Assembly: GCA_022072125.1 (NCBI GenBank)
Contig: JAJVIH010000008.1
Coordinates: 1 to 45,058 of the forward strand
Direction of reading: 5' to 3'
Source: Myxococcota bacterium
GTDB lineage: Bacteria; Myxococcota; JAJVIH01
Length of the DNA stretch: 45,058 nt
Under the pieces are notes generated by a model. It had not been told where the DNA came from. It saw only the letters and a program-made list of their open reading frames with translations, and ran no database searches. Below, piece by piece: positions 16,399 to 24,863 of this stretch (position 1 is the first letter of the stretch; every line of letters starts with the position of its first letter). Both the position numbers and the translations under genes were made by a program.

Positions 16399-17139
16399 TC
16401 AACCGCCCCCGGCGCCCGCATCCGCGGAGGCGTCGCCCGTGGCTGCGCCTCCGCCCGCGGTGGGTTTTTCCGCCACGCGGTAGCCGGTGAACTCGCCATC
16501 CAGCCGGATTTCTTCCAGCTTCACGGGAAGGGTCAGTTCGGGCTTGACGAGAACAATGGTCATCTTGCCATCGAAGCAGTTGCTGTTGCGGACAAAGCCA
16601 TTGATGGTGACCTTGGCGTTGGCGTCGGTCTTGAGGTTGGAATTGAACGATTTCGGAATCACGAACGACGACACAACCACCGTGAAGGAGCCGTCTGGAC
16701 CAAGCTTGGCGGGTTCATCGAATTTGGCGGTGGGCGAATCCGGAACCGTCAGGTCCTGGATGGTGGCGTCCATGGCCGCCGTGCCATCCTTCATCGAGCC
16801 GATTTGCTTATTGAAGATGTACAGGTCCAGCTTGACCCGGCGGTCCTTGGGACTGACCAGTTTCTGGAGTTTTTCCTCCAGGACCACTTCTCCGGCGGCG
16901 CGGAAATGACCCGAGGTGTCGGTCTCCGGCGTGGGGGCGGAGGTCAGGCCCTTGCAGGCTTCCAGCCCTGGAGGGGCGGGTTGGGAGGCGTCCGTGTCCG
17001 TGGCTCCGCCATCAGCGGCGGTCATGGGGGCCTCGCCCACCGCCTCGGGTTTGAGGTTATCAAATCCGGTCAGGCCCGGGGTGCAGGCGGTGACAGCCGC
17101 CAGCGCCAGGAACAGGGAAAACAAACAGGTGCGTTTCAT
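16399..17139 (-). CDS. Lipoprotein of unknown function, next to the FadL-family gene
   Basis: This 246-residue protein starts with MKRTCLFSLFLALAAVTAC, a lipoprotein signal with lipobox VTAC and Cys19, followed by an Asp/Ala/Gly-rich spacer. The remainder is predicted mainly beta strand (for example VKLDLYIFNKQIG, GSFTVVVSSFVIP, NAKVTINGFVRNS), ending in an Ala/Gly-rich tail. I recognise no family. It starts 25 bases after the FadL-family stop codon (an in-frame ATG three codons earlier is an alternative start), so the two are probably co-transcribed, which suggests a lipoprotein partner or periplasmic helper for the channel; that is inference. Confidence 0.75.
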   Translation of the reverse strand: MKRTCLFSLFLALAAVTACTPGLTGFDNLKPEAVGEAPMTAADGGATDTDASQPAPPGLEACKGLTSAPTPETDTSGHFRAAGEVVLEEKLQKLVSPKDRRVKLDLYIFNKQIGSMKDGTAAMDATIQDLTVPDSPTAKFDEPAKLGPDGSFTVVVSSFVIPKSFNSNLKTDANAKVTINGFVRNSNCFDGKMTIVLVKPELTLPVKLEEIRLDGEFTGYRVAEKPTAGGGAATGDASADAGAGGG

Positions 17140-17164
17140 GGGCGTCATCCGGGAAAAGCTGATT

Positions 17165-18628
17165 TCAGTTACCGCCGGCCGGGGCCGCACCTTCCCTGGC
17201 GCCGTCATCCTCCTTCGATCCGAACCGGTCGAAGTGGGTGCGCAACCCGGCCATGATCACATTGGCCCCCAGGCCGGTATACCGGCCGTCGTTGACGTAG
17301 TTGGTCACGTTGGGCTGCAGGACGTTGAGAGCGGGATATTTCCCGTTCTTCACCGTCACGTCGCCGATAAGCGTACGCACGAACCCCAGATCAATGTCAA
17401 ACGCCGACACGCTGAAGGTGACGCCGCCCGCCAGCCCGATCTTGTCCCGGTCAATATTGCCGACCGTGTAAAATTCATCCGGGATGGCGCCCTTTTCGTA
17501 GTACACCCCCGCGCGAACGCCCATCCACTTGAAGGGCAGGGTATACTGGCCGCCAAAACGCAGCGACCAGACGTCGGTGAATCCGCGCGCCACCGGTATC
17601 GGCTTGAGGTTGTCAATGATGATGGAGTCGCCCAGCTTCACGTCCACATTCTGCGGTTCAATGAGGATTTCCTTGTGCAGGCTCCAGGTTTCGTAGACGA
17701 AATCCAGGGCCAGATCGAAGACTTCATCCCGCCCGAAGGCGACCCCGCCGCGAAACATCCAGGGCAGTTCGGTGCTGAGGTTGATTTCGTCCCCCACCAG
17801 GCTCAACTCGGGCGTATCCGGGGCTTTCAGACCCAGCTTGCCCTTGGTGCGCACGGGCACGCGCGTGGTCATGCCCGCGGCGACCCGCAGAAACCACGGG
17901 GAGTTTTCATCGAAAACGGGCAGGTCGCCGGTAATTCCCAGGTTGGCGGAGGGAGTGAAACCGCGCGTGGCGATTTCCACGAAGGCGTCGGCGGCCGGGT
18001 TTTCCGGATTTTCCAGGTCCGCGGAATTGGGGATGATCATGCGCTGGTTGATGTCGAACTGATTCAGCAGCGCGGTCACGCCCACATCCAGCCAGCGGAC
18101 CGGACGCCACGCCGCCCCCAGCATGTATTTGATCTGGAGAATCTGGGAATCAATCACCACGTAACGCTGGGGACCGCGCGCCGGGAAGGCGTAATCGTAC
18201 CCCATCGGGCCGGTGACGCCCGCGCCGAAACGCCAGTTCTTCAGCCCAAAGTCCGTCGCCGCCGCCAGGATCGGAATGATGAAGGGAAAGCCGTCGTTCC
18301 GCACCTTGCAAATCTGGCTGCCCGCCGCATCCGAACGCGCACAGAAGGGGGTGGTTCCATCACTTCTGGTGCGTTCGTAGGTGATGATGGTGTCCACGAT
18401 GGACACGTCCAGCAGGAGTTCGGTTCCGCTGCCGCTCACCAGGCCGGCCGGATTGTACCATAGCGCCGAAGGATCATTGACAACGGCCAGACCCGAAGCG
18501 CCGCGCTGCATGGTGCGGGTTCCCACCTCGGGCATGAACAGTCCGCCCGCCGAAGCGGTGGAAGCGATACACAGGATCAGGGCCGCTGCGGCCGAAGGCA
18601 TCCACGGAAAGGCAATACGCTGGAACAT
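17165..18628 (-). CDS. FadL/OmpP1/TodX-family outer-membrane transport protein
   Basis: The 487-residue protein has a Sec signal peptide (cleavage likely after ASTASA at residue 27). The hallmark N-terminal region of FadL-type channels follows: GGLFMPEVGTRTMQRGASG, then DPSALWYNPAGL (NPAGL at 59-63). This segment forms the hatch that plugs the 14-stranded barrel. The rest alternates amphipathic strands and periplasmic turns. FadL proteins carry hydrophobic compounds (long-chain fatty acids, aromatic hydrocarbons) across the outer membrane by lateral diffusion; the substrate here is unknown. The C terminus ends in polar Ala/Gly residues rather than an aromatic. It is the first gene of a probable three-gene unit with two lipoprotein genes. 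Confidence 0.9.
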   Translation of the reverse strand: MFQRIAFPWMPSAAAALILCIASTASAGGLFMPEVGTRTMQRGASGLAVVNDPSALWYNPAGLVSGSGTELLLDVSIVDTIITYERTRSDGTTPFCARSDAAGSQICKVRNDGFPFIIPILAAATDFGLKNWRFGAGVTGPMGYDYAFPARGPQRYVVIDSQILQIKYMLGAAWRPVRWLDVGVTALLNQFDINQRMIIPNSADLENPENPAADAFVEIATRGFTPSANLGITGDLPVFDENSPWFLRVAAGMTTRVPVRTKGKLGLKAPDTPELSLVGDEINLSTELPWMFRGGVAFGRDEVFDLALDFVYETWSLHKEILIEPQNVDVKLGDSIIIDNLKPIPVARGFTDVWSLRFGGQYTLPFKWMGVRAGVYYEKGAIPDEFYTVGNIDRDKIGLAGGVTFSVSAFDIDLGFVRTLIGDVTVKNGKYPALNVLQPNVTNYVNDGRYTGLGANVIMAGLRTHFDRFGSKEDDGAREGAAPAGGN

Positions 18629-18764
18629 TCGCGACTCGCGGTGCTGCTGGTGAAGGGTGCTGACCGGAATTTGACACCGTGGATATCATGCCGCGGACTG
18701 GCCCCGCAAGCGGAATTCCGCATGGTTTTGACGGGCCTTGCGGCCCGGTGGTAGCTGTGTGGCC

Positions 18765-19178
18765 ATGGATCAAACCGTCAGGGGAGAGTTTGATATCGTC
18801 CGTCACGCGGAACCGCCTTATGACTCCAGCGGCGTGGTCACCTTGGCGCGTTCCCGGTTCGACAAGACCTACAAAGGGCCGCTCAGCGGTTCCGGTCAAG
18901 TGGAAATGCTGGGCGCCGTCGCCACCACCCCGGGCAGCATGGCCTACGTGGCGCTGGAGCGGGTGGTTGGCGAACTGGATGGCAAACGGGGCGGCTTCGT
19001 GCTTCAGCATTCCGCCGCCATGACGCGGGGTGAAAAATCCCAGACCATTACAGTGGTCCCGGATTCCGCCGATGGCGAATTGACCGGTCTGTCGGGCCGC
19101 ATGGAAATTGACATCGTGGACGGCAAACACTTCTACGCCTTCCACTATTCCCTGCCGGGACAAGCCCAATCCCGTTAA
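18765..19178 (+). CDS. DUF3224 family protein
   Basis: The 137-residue product matches the DUF3224 pattern: an N-terminal strand TVRGEFDIVRHAEPPYDSSG, then RSRFDKTYKGPLSGSGQVEML, AYVALERVVGELDGKRGGFVLQHS, and a closing VVPDSADGELTGLSGRMEID. The family has a small allene-oxide-cyclase-like beta-barrel fold and no established function; members are cytoplasmic. The ATG at 18765 is preferred over an upstream in-frame start because the family begins near here, though no good Shine-Dalgarno is visible. It is transcribed away from the FadL-family gene and toward the porin gene, as a single gene. Confidence 0.85.
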   Translation: MDQTVRGEFDIVRHAEPPYDSSGVVTLARSRFDKTYKGPLSGSGQVEMLGAVATTPGSMAYVALERVVGELDGKRGGFVLQHSAAMTRGEKSQTITVVPDSADGELTGLSGRMEIDIVDGKHFYAFHYSLPGQAQSR

Positions 19179-19310
19179 CCCCAGGATCCGCGGGGAGCCG
19201 GCGCCCGCCATTCGAGCCTCCCGGAGCAAATTCGCGGAACTTCAGGGCGTATGATCCCGGCGCCCTGCCGGCGCGGGCTTTCCGCCCCCTTTCCCTCGCG
19301 CAACCGGAAG

Positions 19311-20702
19311 CTAAAACGTCAATTGCAGGCGGGTGAGGACCACATTTTCATCCGGGCGGTCGCCGTTGCGCGCCCCGCCGCTGAAACCCGCCCAGGAATA
19401 GTCGGCCATCAGGCGGACAAAGCGGTTGAGGGTCCAGGTCAGGCCGCCCGCCATGCCGAACGAGCTGTCAATCGAACGGTTCCGGTCGGCGAAAACCGGA
19501 AACACCCTGGGGTCTATATCCATCTCGTGAATCCGGAGGTGAACGTCCAGGGCGCCCCAGGTTCCCCTGGCGGGATCAAACCGGCGGCGCGGACGAAGCC
19601 CGCGGAATTGCGGGCGTTCTCCCGTCAGAACGCACTGGATTTGCGCCTGCCAGGCGCGGTTGGTGATGTGCATGGCCGCGCCGCCGCGCCGGATGCGGTG
19701 GCTGACCTCATAACCTTCCGCCATGAACCCGACGGGGCCGCCGTAATAATGGGCATGCAGTCCGAGCCGCATGCGGCGGCCGGAGGCCAGCGTGGTCCCC
19801 GCCGCATCGCCGCTGTTCAGCCAGGAAAAGACATTGTTTTGCGCGGGGCTGATGTATCCGGCGAGGGAGGCGTCCGCGACCTTGCCATTGTGAATGGCGG
19901 CCTCTGGCTCCCCATAGGTCGCCGCCGCTCCAATGGCCAGATCATGTCCCCCCAGCGGCGGGAAGGCCGCGAAGGGTTTGAGCAGCAGGCGCCCCGATCC
20001 CTCCCATTTGTCGTCGAAGGAAAAATCCGTGTTGCCGTTGTCCACGGCCCCGTTGCCAAAGGCCAGCCAGTATTCCAGCCAGCCGCCGCCGATGGGACCA
20101 AACGCCGTCACGCCAATATCCCGGTTGGGAGCGATGGATGACGGAAACCCGCGCTCGATGAACATCATCACCGTCCCCGGCTGAAAACGCTCCAGGCCAA
20201 AGGCCGAGAGGGTTTTGCCAAACCGGATATTGAGCCAGGAGAGCAACCGGAAATTGACCCAGGCGTCAAACAGCCGCGCCTGGCCCTGCCCAAAATCCGG
20301 TTGCAGCCGGAATTCGATCATGCGGTAAAAGCGGCCAAAAAACTGGGGGCGGGCGCGGCGCAGCAGGAAGGTGCTGGTGAGGGCCTCCTCCGGATCGTGG
20401 ATGAAAAAATGGCCGTCTATCTGGATGTTGACGCTAAAGCGGAAATGGTAGTTTCCATTGGGCGATTCGACCGCCATCCAGTCTTCGTACACCACCCTCC
20501 CGGACCTGCCGGCCGGCGCTGGCGGAGCCGGCGCCGCGGGAGACGCCGCCGTGGCGGATACCCATTCAACCGGCGCGGCGGGCGCGGCCATGGTCGCGGA
20601 TCCAGCCGCCGCCGCGTTCGCCATCAACAGAAACCCGGTCCAGGCCGCCGCCGCGGTGCCCAAAGCCAGGCGTTTGTATCCGCCACCCATCTGAAAACCC
20701 AT
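19311..20702 (-). CDS. OprP/OprO-type (phosphate-selective family) porin
   Basis: A 463-residue exported beta-barrel protein: signal peptide, then an Ala/Pro-rich segment, then strands typical of OprO/OprP porins (FRFSVNIQIDGHFFIHD, LLRRARPQFFGRFYRMIEFRLQPDFGQG, DAWVNFRLLSWLNIRFGK), and an aromatic C-terminal residue (VVLTRLQLTF) as needed by the BAM machinery. The family includes phosphate and pyrophosphate channels, but many members are annotated on fold only, so substrate is not assigned. The start at 20702 is taken because the signal peptide begins nearby; an in-frame ATG four codons later is possible. It stands alone, facing the DUF3224 gene. Confidence 0.85.
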   Translation of the reverse strand: MGFQMGGGYKRLALGTAAAAWTGFLLMANAAAAGSATMAAPAAPVEWVSATAASPAAPAPPAPAGRSGRVVYEDWMAVESPNGNYHFRFSVNIQIDGHFFIHDPEEALTSTFLLRRARPQFFGRFYRMIEFRLQPDFGQGQARLFDAWVNFRLLSWLNIRFGKTLSAFGLERFQPGTVMMFIERGFPSSIAPNRDIGVTAFGPIGGGWLEYWLAFGNGAVDNGNTDFSFDDKWEGSGRLLLKPFAAFPPLGGHDLAIGAAATYGEPEAAIHNGKVADASLAGYISPAQNNVFSWLNSGDAAGTTLASGRRMRLGLHAHYYGGPVGFMAEGYEVSHRIRRGGAAMHITNRAWQAQIQCVLTGERPQFRGLRPRRRFDPARGTWGALDVHLRIHEMDIDPRVFPVFADRNRSIDSSFGMAGGLTWTLNRFVRLMADYSWAGFSGGARNGDRPDENVVLTRLQLTF

Positions 20703-21067
20703 GTGATTCCGCCATGTCCCGGGAAAAAAAAACCGGGCCCGGTTACACCTTTTGGGAAGGCTCCAGCAAGCCCGGAGACGCCGGTTTATGCAAAACCAGC
20801 GCATCAAAAGAAGAAAACCGTCACCAAATGCTCACCGGTTTGATACAATCCCATGAGAAATCAGGGGGTTGGTCCCCCAAAGGCGTCAGTCAGATTTTCG
20901 GGCCCCAATTCCTGCCGTCAGCGGGGGGGGGGATGGGTTTGGAAACCGGGTCAGGAGGCGTGGAGTTGCCGCTGGAAAAGGCCCCGGTTTTTTCCATCTG
21001 GGTTTGCCCTGGATGGGCAATTGCGGCATATTATGGGCCGTTTCCTGTTTCCCGCGGAGGGGATTGC
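20703..21067. other. Divergent intergenic region between porin and TSP3 lipoprotein genes
   Basis: No gene is recognised. The region contains a 14-base perfect palindrome AACCGGGCCCGGTT at 20731-20744 just before the porin start, next to nine A residues, a run of ten G residues around 20924-20933, and a GCCC-N5-GGGC repeat near 21006-21019. The palindrome could be an operator or a hairpin in the porin leader. Confidence 0.45.
21004..21032 (+). promoter_or_regulatory. Weak candidate promoter of the TSP3 lipoprotein gene
   Basis: TTGCCC (21004-21009) and CATATT (21027-21032) are 17 bases apart, 36 bases before the lipoprotein ATG. Each hexamer matches the sigma-70 consensus at four of six positions. 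Weak motif evidence only. Confidence 0.3.
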
Positions 21068-21775
21068 ATGTCCGTCAAGCGTTCGCTTTGGTTTTTCGCC
21101 GCCTTCATGCTGGTTGTCAGCGCCTGCGCATCCGCCCGCAAGGATGACGCCCTGTCCAAATCCAACGAGCAGTCCGAGGGCGCGATGGAGCAGTATCTGG
21201 GCGAACTGGATTTCAACCTCAAGGCCTTGCGCGATGAGTACAACGAGACGCCGGAAAACCTGAAGTCCGCCGCGCCTGAACTCAACAGCCTGGTGCGCGC
21301 GGAGATCAAACTCGCTTCCGCCTATTCCCGCAAGAAGGATTTTTTCAAGGGGCAGCGGTCCTACGAAAACGCCCGCGCCAGCCTGGCCATGCTCAAGAAA
21401 GTGAAGCTCACGGCGGGTGATTCCGACGGCGATGGCGTGGAAGACGCCCAGGACCGTTGCATCGCGGTAGCCGAAACCCCGAACGGCTTCCAGGATGAGG
21501 ATGGCTGTCCGGAAACCCTCAAGTTTTTCGTGGTCAGCGCCCAGGGCAGCCGCGGCGAATATCTGGACCCCAAAATCACCCTGACGCCAGGCTCCTGGAA
21601 AATTTATGACAGCGCGACGCCCTTCGCCGGCTCCCTGGGCGCCGCCACCCCGGGTAAATATGTGCTGACCGCCAGCGCCGAGGGGTACAAAACCCAGGAA
21701 GTGGAGTTGGACCTGACGCCCGACTCCGACGACATGCTGGTGGATTTGGTCCTGGAACCCGTGGCGCAGGAATAA
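21068..21775 (+). CDS. Lipoprotein with thrombospondin type 3 calcium-binding motif
   Basis: The 235-residue product begins with a lipoprotein signal peptide (lipobox VSAC, Cys20). A helical, probably coiled segment follows (about 30-115, with KSAAPELNSLVRAEIKLASAYSRKKDFF), then a TSP3-type repeat SDGDGVEDAQDRC...DEDGCPE (about 118-145) as found just before OmpA-like domains. It ends in a beta-rich domain (PGSWKIYDS, TPGKYVLTASAEGYKTQEVELDL) resembling PEGA/carboxypeptidase-regulatory modules. It lacks the OmpA C-terminal peptidoglycan domain. GGAGGGG sits six bases before the ATG. Likely a periplasm-facing outer-membrane lipoprotein that binds calcium; partners unknown. Confidence 0.85.
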   Translation: MSVKRSLWFFAAFMLVVSACASARKDDALSKSNEQSEGAMEQYLGELDFNLKALRDEYNETPENLKSAAPELNSLVRAEIKLASAYSRKKDFFKGQRSYENARASLAMLKKVKLTAGDSDGDGVEDAQDRCIAVAETPNGFQDEDGCPETLKFFVVSAQGSRGEYLDPKITLTPGSWKIYDSATPFAGSLGAATPGKYVLTASAEGYKTQEVELDLTPDSDDMLVDLVLEPVAQE

Positions 21776-21918
21776 TCCGCCGCCAGTCCGCGCTGGAAGC
21801 CGCCGGCGCAGCGCGTTTGGCGGCCGCCTCGCCGGGGCCGGTTGCGGGATTTGCCGGGCGGATTTCAGGGCGTTTTCCCGGCGCCGGGAGCGGATGAATG
21901 GATCATGGTCATCCGCAT

Positions 21919-21947
21919 TTGACAGGGAGACCGCGGTCATTTATGTT
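21919..21947 (+). promoter_or_regulatory. Consensus sigma-70 promoter of rpsO
   Basis: A perfect TTGACA (21919-21924), a 17-base spacer and TATGTT (21942-21947) lie 42 bases before the rpsO ATG. The layout is the same as the tRNA-Gly promoter in this window, including the TATGT core of the -10 element. Confidence 0.8.
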
Positions 21948-21989
21948 TCCGCCCCGTTTTGAGGCGTAACCCGCCGAGGAGTTTGCACA

Positions 21990-22259
21990 ATGTCCGTTTC
22001 CGCCGTCCGCAGACTGGAACTGCGCACCAAGTACCGCCGTCACGAGACCGATTCCGGCTCCCCGGAAGTGCAGGTCGCCCTGTTGACCGCGCGGATCAAC
22101 GAACTGACCGGCCATTTTGAAAAGCATCCCAAGGATTTCCATTCCCGCCGTGGGCTGATGATGCTCGTCAGCAAACGCCGCGGACTGCTTGATTACCTCC
22201 GCCGCGAGGATATCGAGCGTTACCGCAAGCTGATTGGCGAGCTGAACATCCGCAAGTAA
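21990..22259 (+). CDS. rpsO: 30S ribosomal protein S15
   Basis: The 89-residue product is a standard-length S15: [14 protein letters not shown]-type segment ([22 protein letters not shown]), [18 protein letters not shown], and the [19 protein letters not shown] terminus. S15 binds the central domain of 16S rRNA early in 30S assembly and in some species represses its own mRNA. GAGGAG lies upstream of the ATG. The gene is followed by a terminator and then pnp, the conserved rpsO-pnp order. Confidence 0.99.
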   Translation: MSVSAVRRLELRTKYRRHETDSGSPEVQVALLTARINELTGHFEKHPKDFHSRRGLMMLVSKRRGLLDYLRREDIERYRKLIGELNIRK

Positions 22260-22265
22260 TGGATT

Positions 22266-22294
22266 CGCGGCGTCCTTGGGACGCCGCGTTTTTT
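22266..22294 (+). terminator. Terminator between rpsO and pnp
   Basis: CGCGGCGTCC (22266-22275) pairs with GGACGCCGCG (22279-22288), followed by six T residues (22289-22294), seven bases after the rpsO stop codon. In other proteobacteria the terminator at this place is leaky and lets part of the transcription reach pnp. Confidence 0.92.
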
Positions 22295-22330
22295 CCGGGC
22301 CTGGACGCGGGCGACAGGCGGTGTGCTGGT

Positions 22331-22383
22331 TTTAGTCTTGGAACAGACCCCGGACCCGTTCCGGGCCCAGTTCGAAGACTGAA
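22331..22383 (+). promoter_or_regulatory. Long hairpin in the pnp leader (possible RNase III/PNPase autoregulation site)
   Basis: An outer stem of 14 positions (22331-22344 with 22370-22383; one mismatch and one G-U pair) encloses an inner CCCGGA/TCCGGG stem (22349-22354 with 22360-22365). It lies about 140 bases upstream of the pnp start and has no T tract after it, so it is not a terminator. In E. coli a leader hairpin at this place is cut by RNase III and then used by PNPase to repress itself. The structure is read from the sequence; the regulatory role is inferred by analogy. Confidence 0.5.
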
Positions 22384-22524
22384 CCCACTCCCGCCGCCTG
22401 CCATCCGCTCCAAGCCCAACCCAGCCTGAACGCGCGCAGGTCACGGCGCGCGCGCGAGACAGGCGAAACCGGACGGAATTTTTCCGTCCATCCTCGTTAC
22501 CTCTTCACTCAGGAGCAAGAAGCA

Positions 22525-24627
22525 ATGGCAGCCATCGTCAAAACCGCCACCCTCGGCGATCAACAACTCATTCTGGAAACCGGCCATGTGGCCCGCCAGG
22601 CCCACGGATCGGTCATCGCCAAAACCGGCGACACCTGGGTCATGGTGACAGTCTGCGCCGACAAGAAATATGTTCCCGGCATTGATTTTCTGCCGCTCAC
22701 CGTTGAATACATGGAACGGTCATCGGCGGCGGGAAAGATTCCCGGCGGTTTCTTCAAGCGCGAGGGCCGGGCCAGCACCCGCGAAACCCTGGGGTCGCGT
22801 CTGATTGACCGCTCGCTGCGCCCGACCTTTCCCGATGGCTGGCCCTATGAAACCCAGCTTATCTCCCAGGTGATCTCAGCCGCGCCGGAGAATGATCCGG
22901 TGGTGGCGGCGCTCAACGGCGCCTCCGCCGCCCTGATGATCTCGGATATTCCCTTCGATGGTCCGCTTGGCTGCGTGCAGATCGGTTACATCGGCGGGCG
23001 TTTTGTCATCAACCCCAACCCGAAGCTGTGGGTGGAGAGCGCCATCCACTTCACCGTGTCGGGCAGCCGCACCGCCATCGTGATGGTGGAAGGATCGGCC
23101 CACGAGGCGGATGAAAACCTGGTGGTGGACGGCCTGTTGACGGCCCACCAGGCGCTGCAAGCCTCGATTGACGCCCAACTTGAACTGGTCAGGGAGGCGG
23201 GCAAGCCCAAGCGCGAGACGGTTCCGCTGACCCGCGACGCCGCTTTGGTCTCCGCGGTGCGCGAGATTGTCCGCCAGGGTCTGTTGGAAGCCACCTCCAC
23301 GACGGACAAGATTCTCCGCTACAACAAATACAGCGAGATCAAAAAGCAGGCGGCCGCCGCTCTGGCCGAGCGCTTCCCCACCGGAGAAGGCGACATCAAG
23401 GCGGTGATCGAGGATGTCAAGACGGAGATCGTGCGCAACCGCATCCTCGAAGAAGGGCGGCGCATTGACGGCCGCGACACCAAGACCGTGCGTCCCATCA
23501 CCGTTGAAGCCGGGGTGCTGCCGCGCGTGCATGGTTCGGCGCTGTTCACCCGCGGCGAAACCCAGGCGCTGGTCTCGGCGACGCTGGGCACGGCGGTGGA
23601 TGAGCAACTCATCGAAACCCTGCACGACAAGGAAATGAAGCGCTTCATGCTTCATTACAACTTCCCGCCGTTCTCGGTGGGCGAGGTGAAGCCCATGCGC
23701 GGTCCGGGCCGCCGTGAAATCGGCCACGGCAACCTGGCCGAGCGCGCGCTTCTCGCCGTGGTTCCCAAACACGAGGAGTTCCCCTACACCATTCGCGTGG
23801 TCTCGGACATCACCGAGTCGAACGGATCGTCTTCCATGGCCTCGGTTTGCGGCGGCGCGCTGGCGCTGATGGACGCGGGCGTTCCCATCAAGGCGCCGGT
23901 GGCTGGCGTGGCCATGGGCCTGATCGCCGAGGGAGAGAAGATGGTCGTGTTGACCGACATTCTCGGCGACGAGGACCACCTGGGCGATATGGATTTCAAG
24001 GTCTGCGGCACTGAAAAGGGCGTCACCGCGCTGCAGATGGACATCAAGATCAAGGGCATCAACCGCGAGATTCTGTCCAACGCGCTGGCGCAGGCGAAGG
24101 AAGCGCGCCTGCACGTGCTGGAGCAGATGAACAAGGTGCTGTCCAAACCCCGCGCGGACATCAGCCAGTACGCCCCGCGCATCACCACCATCCACATCAA
24201 TCCGGAACGCATCCGCGATCTGATTGGCCCGGGCGGCAAGGTGATCAAGGACATCATCGCCAAGACCGGCGTGGAGATTGACGTGGACGACAGCGGCCGC
24301 GTCAACGTGGCGAGCGCCAACAGGGAGAACGCCGAACGGGCGCTCAAGATGATCAAGGACCTGACCCAGGAAGCCGAGGTGGGCAAGCTGTACCTGGGCA
24401 CCGTGGTCAAGATCATGGACTTCGGCGCCTTTGTCGAGATTCTTCCCGGCGTGGATGGCCTGTGCCATATCTCCGAGATTTCCGACAAGCGCATCGCCCA
24501 GGTCACGGATGTGCTGCACGAGGGCGACGAAGTGGTGGTCAAGGTGCTGGCGGTTGATCCGAAGACCGGCAAGATCAAGCTGTCGCGCAAGGCGGCCCTG
24601 GCGGAAGGCGGCGTTCCCACCGCCTGA
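22525..24627 (+). CDS. pnp: Polyribonucleotide nucleotidyltransferase (PNPase)
   Basis: A 700-residue full-length PNPase, the trimeric 3'-to-5' phosphorolytic exoribonuclease of mRNA decay and quality control. Two RNase PH-like cores are visible: the first with RSLRPTFPDGW and the second with TRGETQALVSATLGT, HYNFPPFSVGE and SDITESNGSSSMASVCGGALALMDAGVP. A KH domain (IRDLIGPGGKVIKDI) and an S1 domain (GTVVKIMDFGAFVEILPGVDGLCHISEIS) follow at the C terminus. AGGAG precedes the ATG by ten bases. It follows rpsO, a terminator and a hairpin-containing leader, and is closed by its own terminator. Confidence 0.99.
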   Translation: MAAIVKTATLGDQQLILETGHVARQAHGSVIAKTGDTWVMVTVCADKKYVPGIDFLPLTVEYMERSSAAGKIPGGFFKREGRASTRETLGSRLIDRSLRPTFPDGWPYETQLISQVISAAPENDPVVAALNGASAALMISDIPFDGPLGCVQIGYIGGRFVINPNPKLWVESAIHFTVSGSRTAIVMVEGSAHEADENLVVDGLLTAHQALQASIDAQLELVREAGKPKRETVPLTRDAALVSAVREIVRQGLLEATSTTDKILRYNKYSEIKKQAAAALAERFPTGEGDIKAVIEDVKTEIVRNRILEEGRRIDGRDTKTVRPITVEAGVLPRVHGSALFTRGETQALVSATLGTAVDEQLIETLHDKEMKRFMLHYNFPPFSVGEVKPMRGPGRREIGHGNLAERALLAVVPKHEEFPYTIRVVSDITESNGSSSMASVCGGALALMDAGVPIKAPVAGVAMGLIAEGEKMVVLTDILGDEDHLGDMDFKVCGTEKGVTALQMDIKIKGINREILSNALAQAKEARLHVLEQMNKVLSKPRADISQYAPRITTIHINPERIRDLIGPGGKVIKDIIAKTGVEIDVDDSGRVNVASANRENAERALKMIKDLTQEAEVGKLYLGTVVKIMDFGAFVEILPGVDGLCHISEISDKRIAQVTDVLHEGDEVVVKVLAVDPKTGKIKLSRKAALAEGGVPTA

Positions 24628-24650
24628 GCCGGCGTCCCGCGCCCGCATTG

Positions 24651-24680
24651 AACCGGGGTCTTCGGACCCCGGTTTTTTTT
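24651..24680 (+). terminator. Rho-independent terminator of pnp
   Basis: AACCGGGGTC (24651-24660) and GACCCCGGTT (24665-24674) pair around a TTCG tetraloop and end in eight T residues (24673-24680). It begins about 24 bases after the pnp stop codon. Confidence 0.95.
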
Positions 24681-24863
24681 GCTCCGGCGGGAGTTTCATC
24701 ACGGACGGATTCCCGCCTCCGCGATTGCTTGCAAGCCGCCGTGCAAAGTGTCAGGTATCGTTTTCTGATTCCGATGATACGCCTCTCCCTGGCGCCCGGG
24801 CCGGCCGATGACGGGTGAGGGGCGCGCTGCCTGACGCGCGGCGCGGCAGGGCCAGAGATTGAC

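Noticed and set aside
20924-20933. Poly-G run as a phase-variable tract
   Set aside because: It lies in non-coding DNA about 135 bases before the lipoprotein start and is not in a position that would switch a reading frame; it may affect promoter spacing, but there is no evidence.
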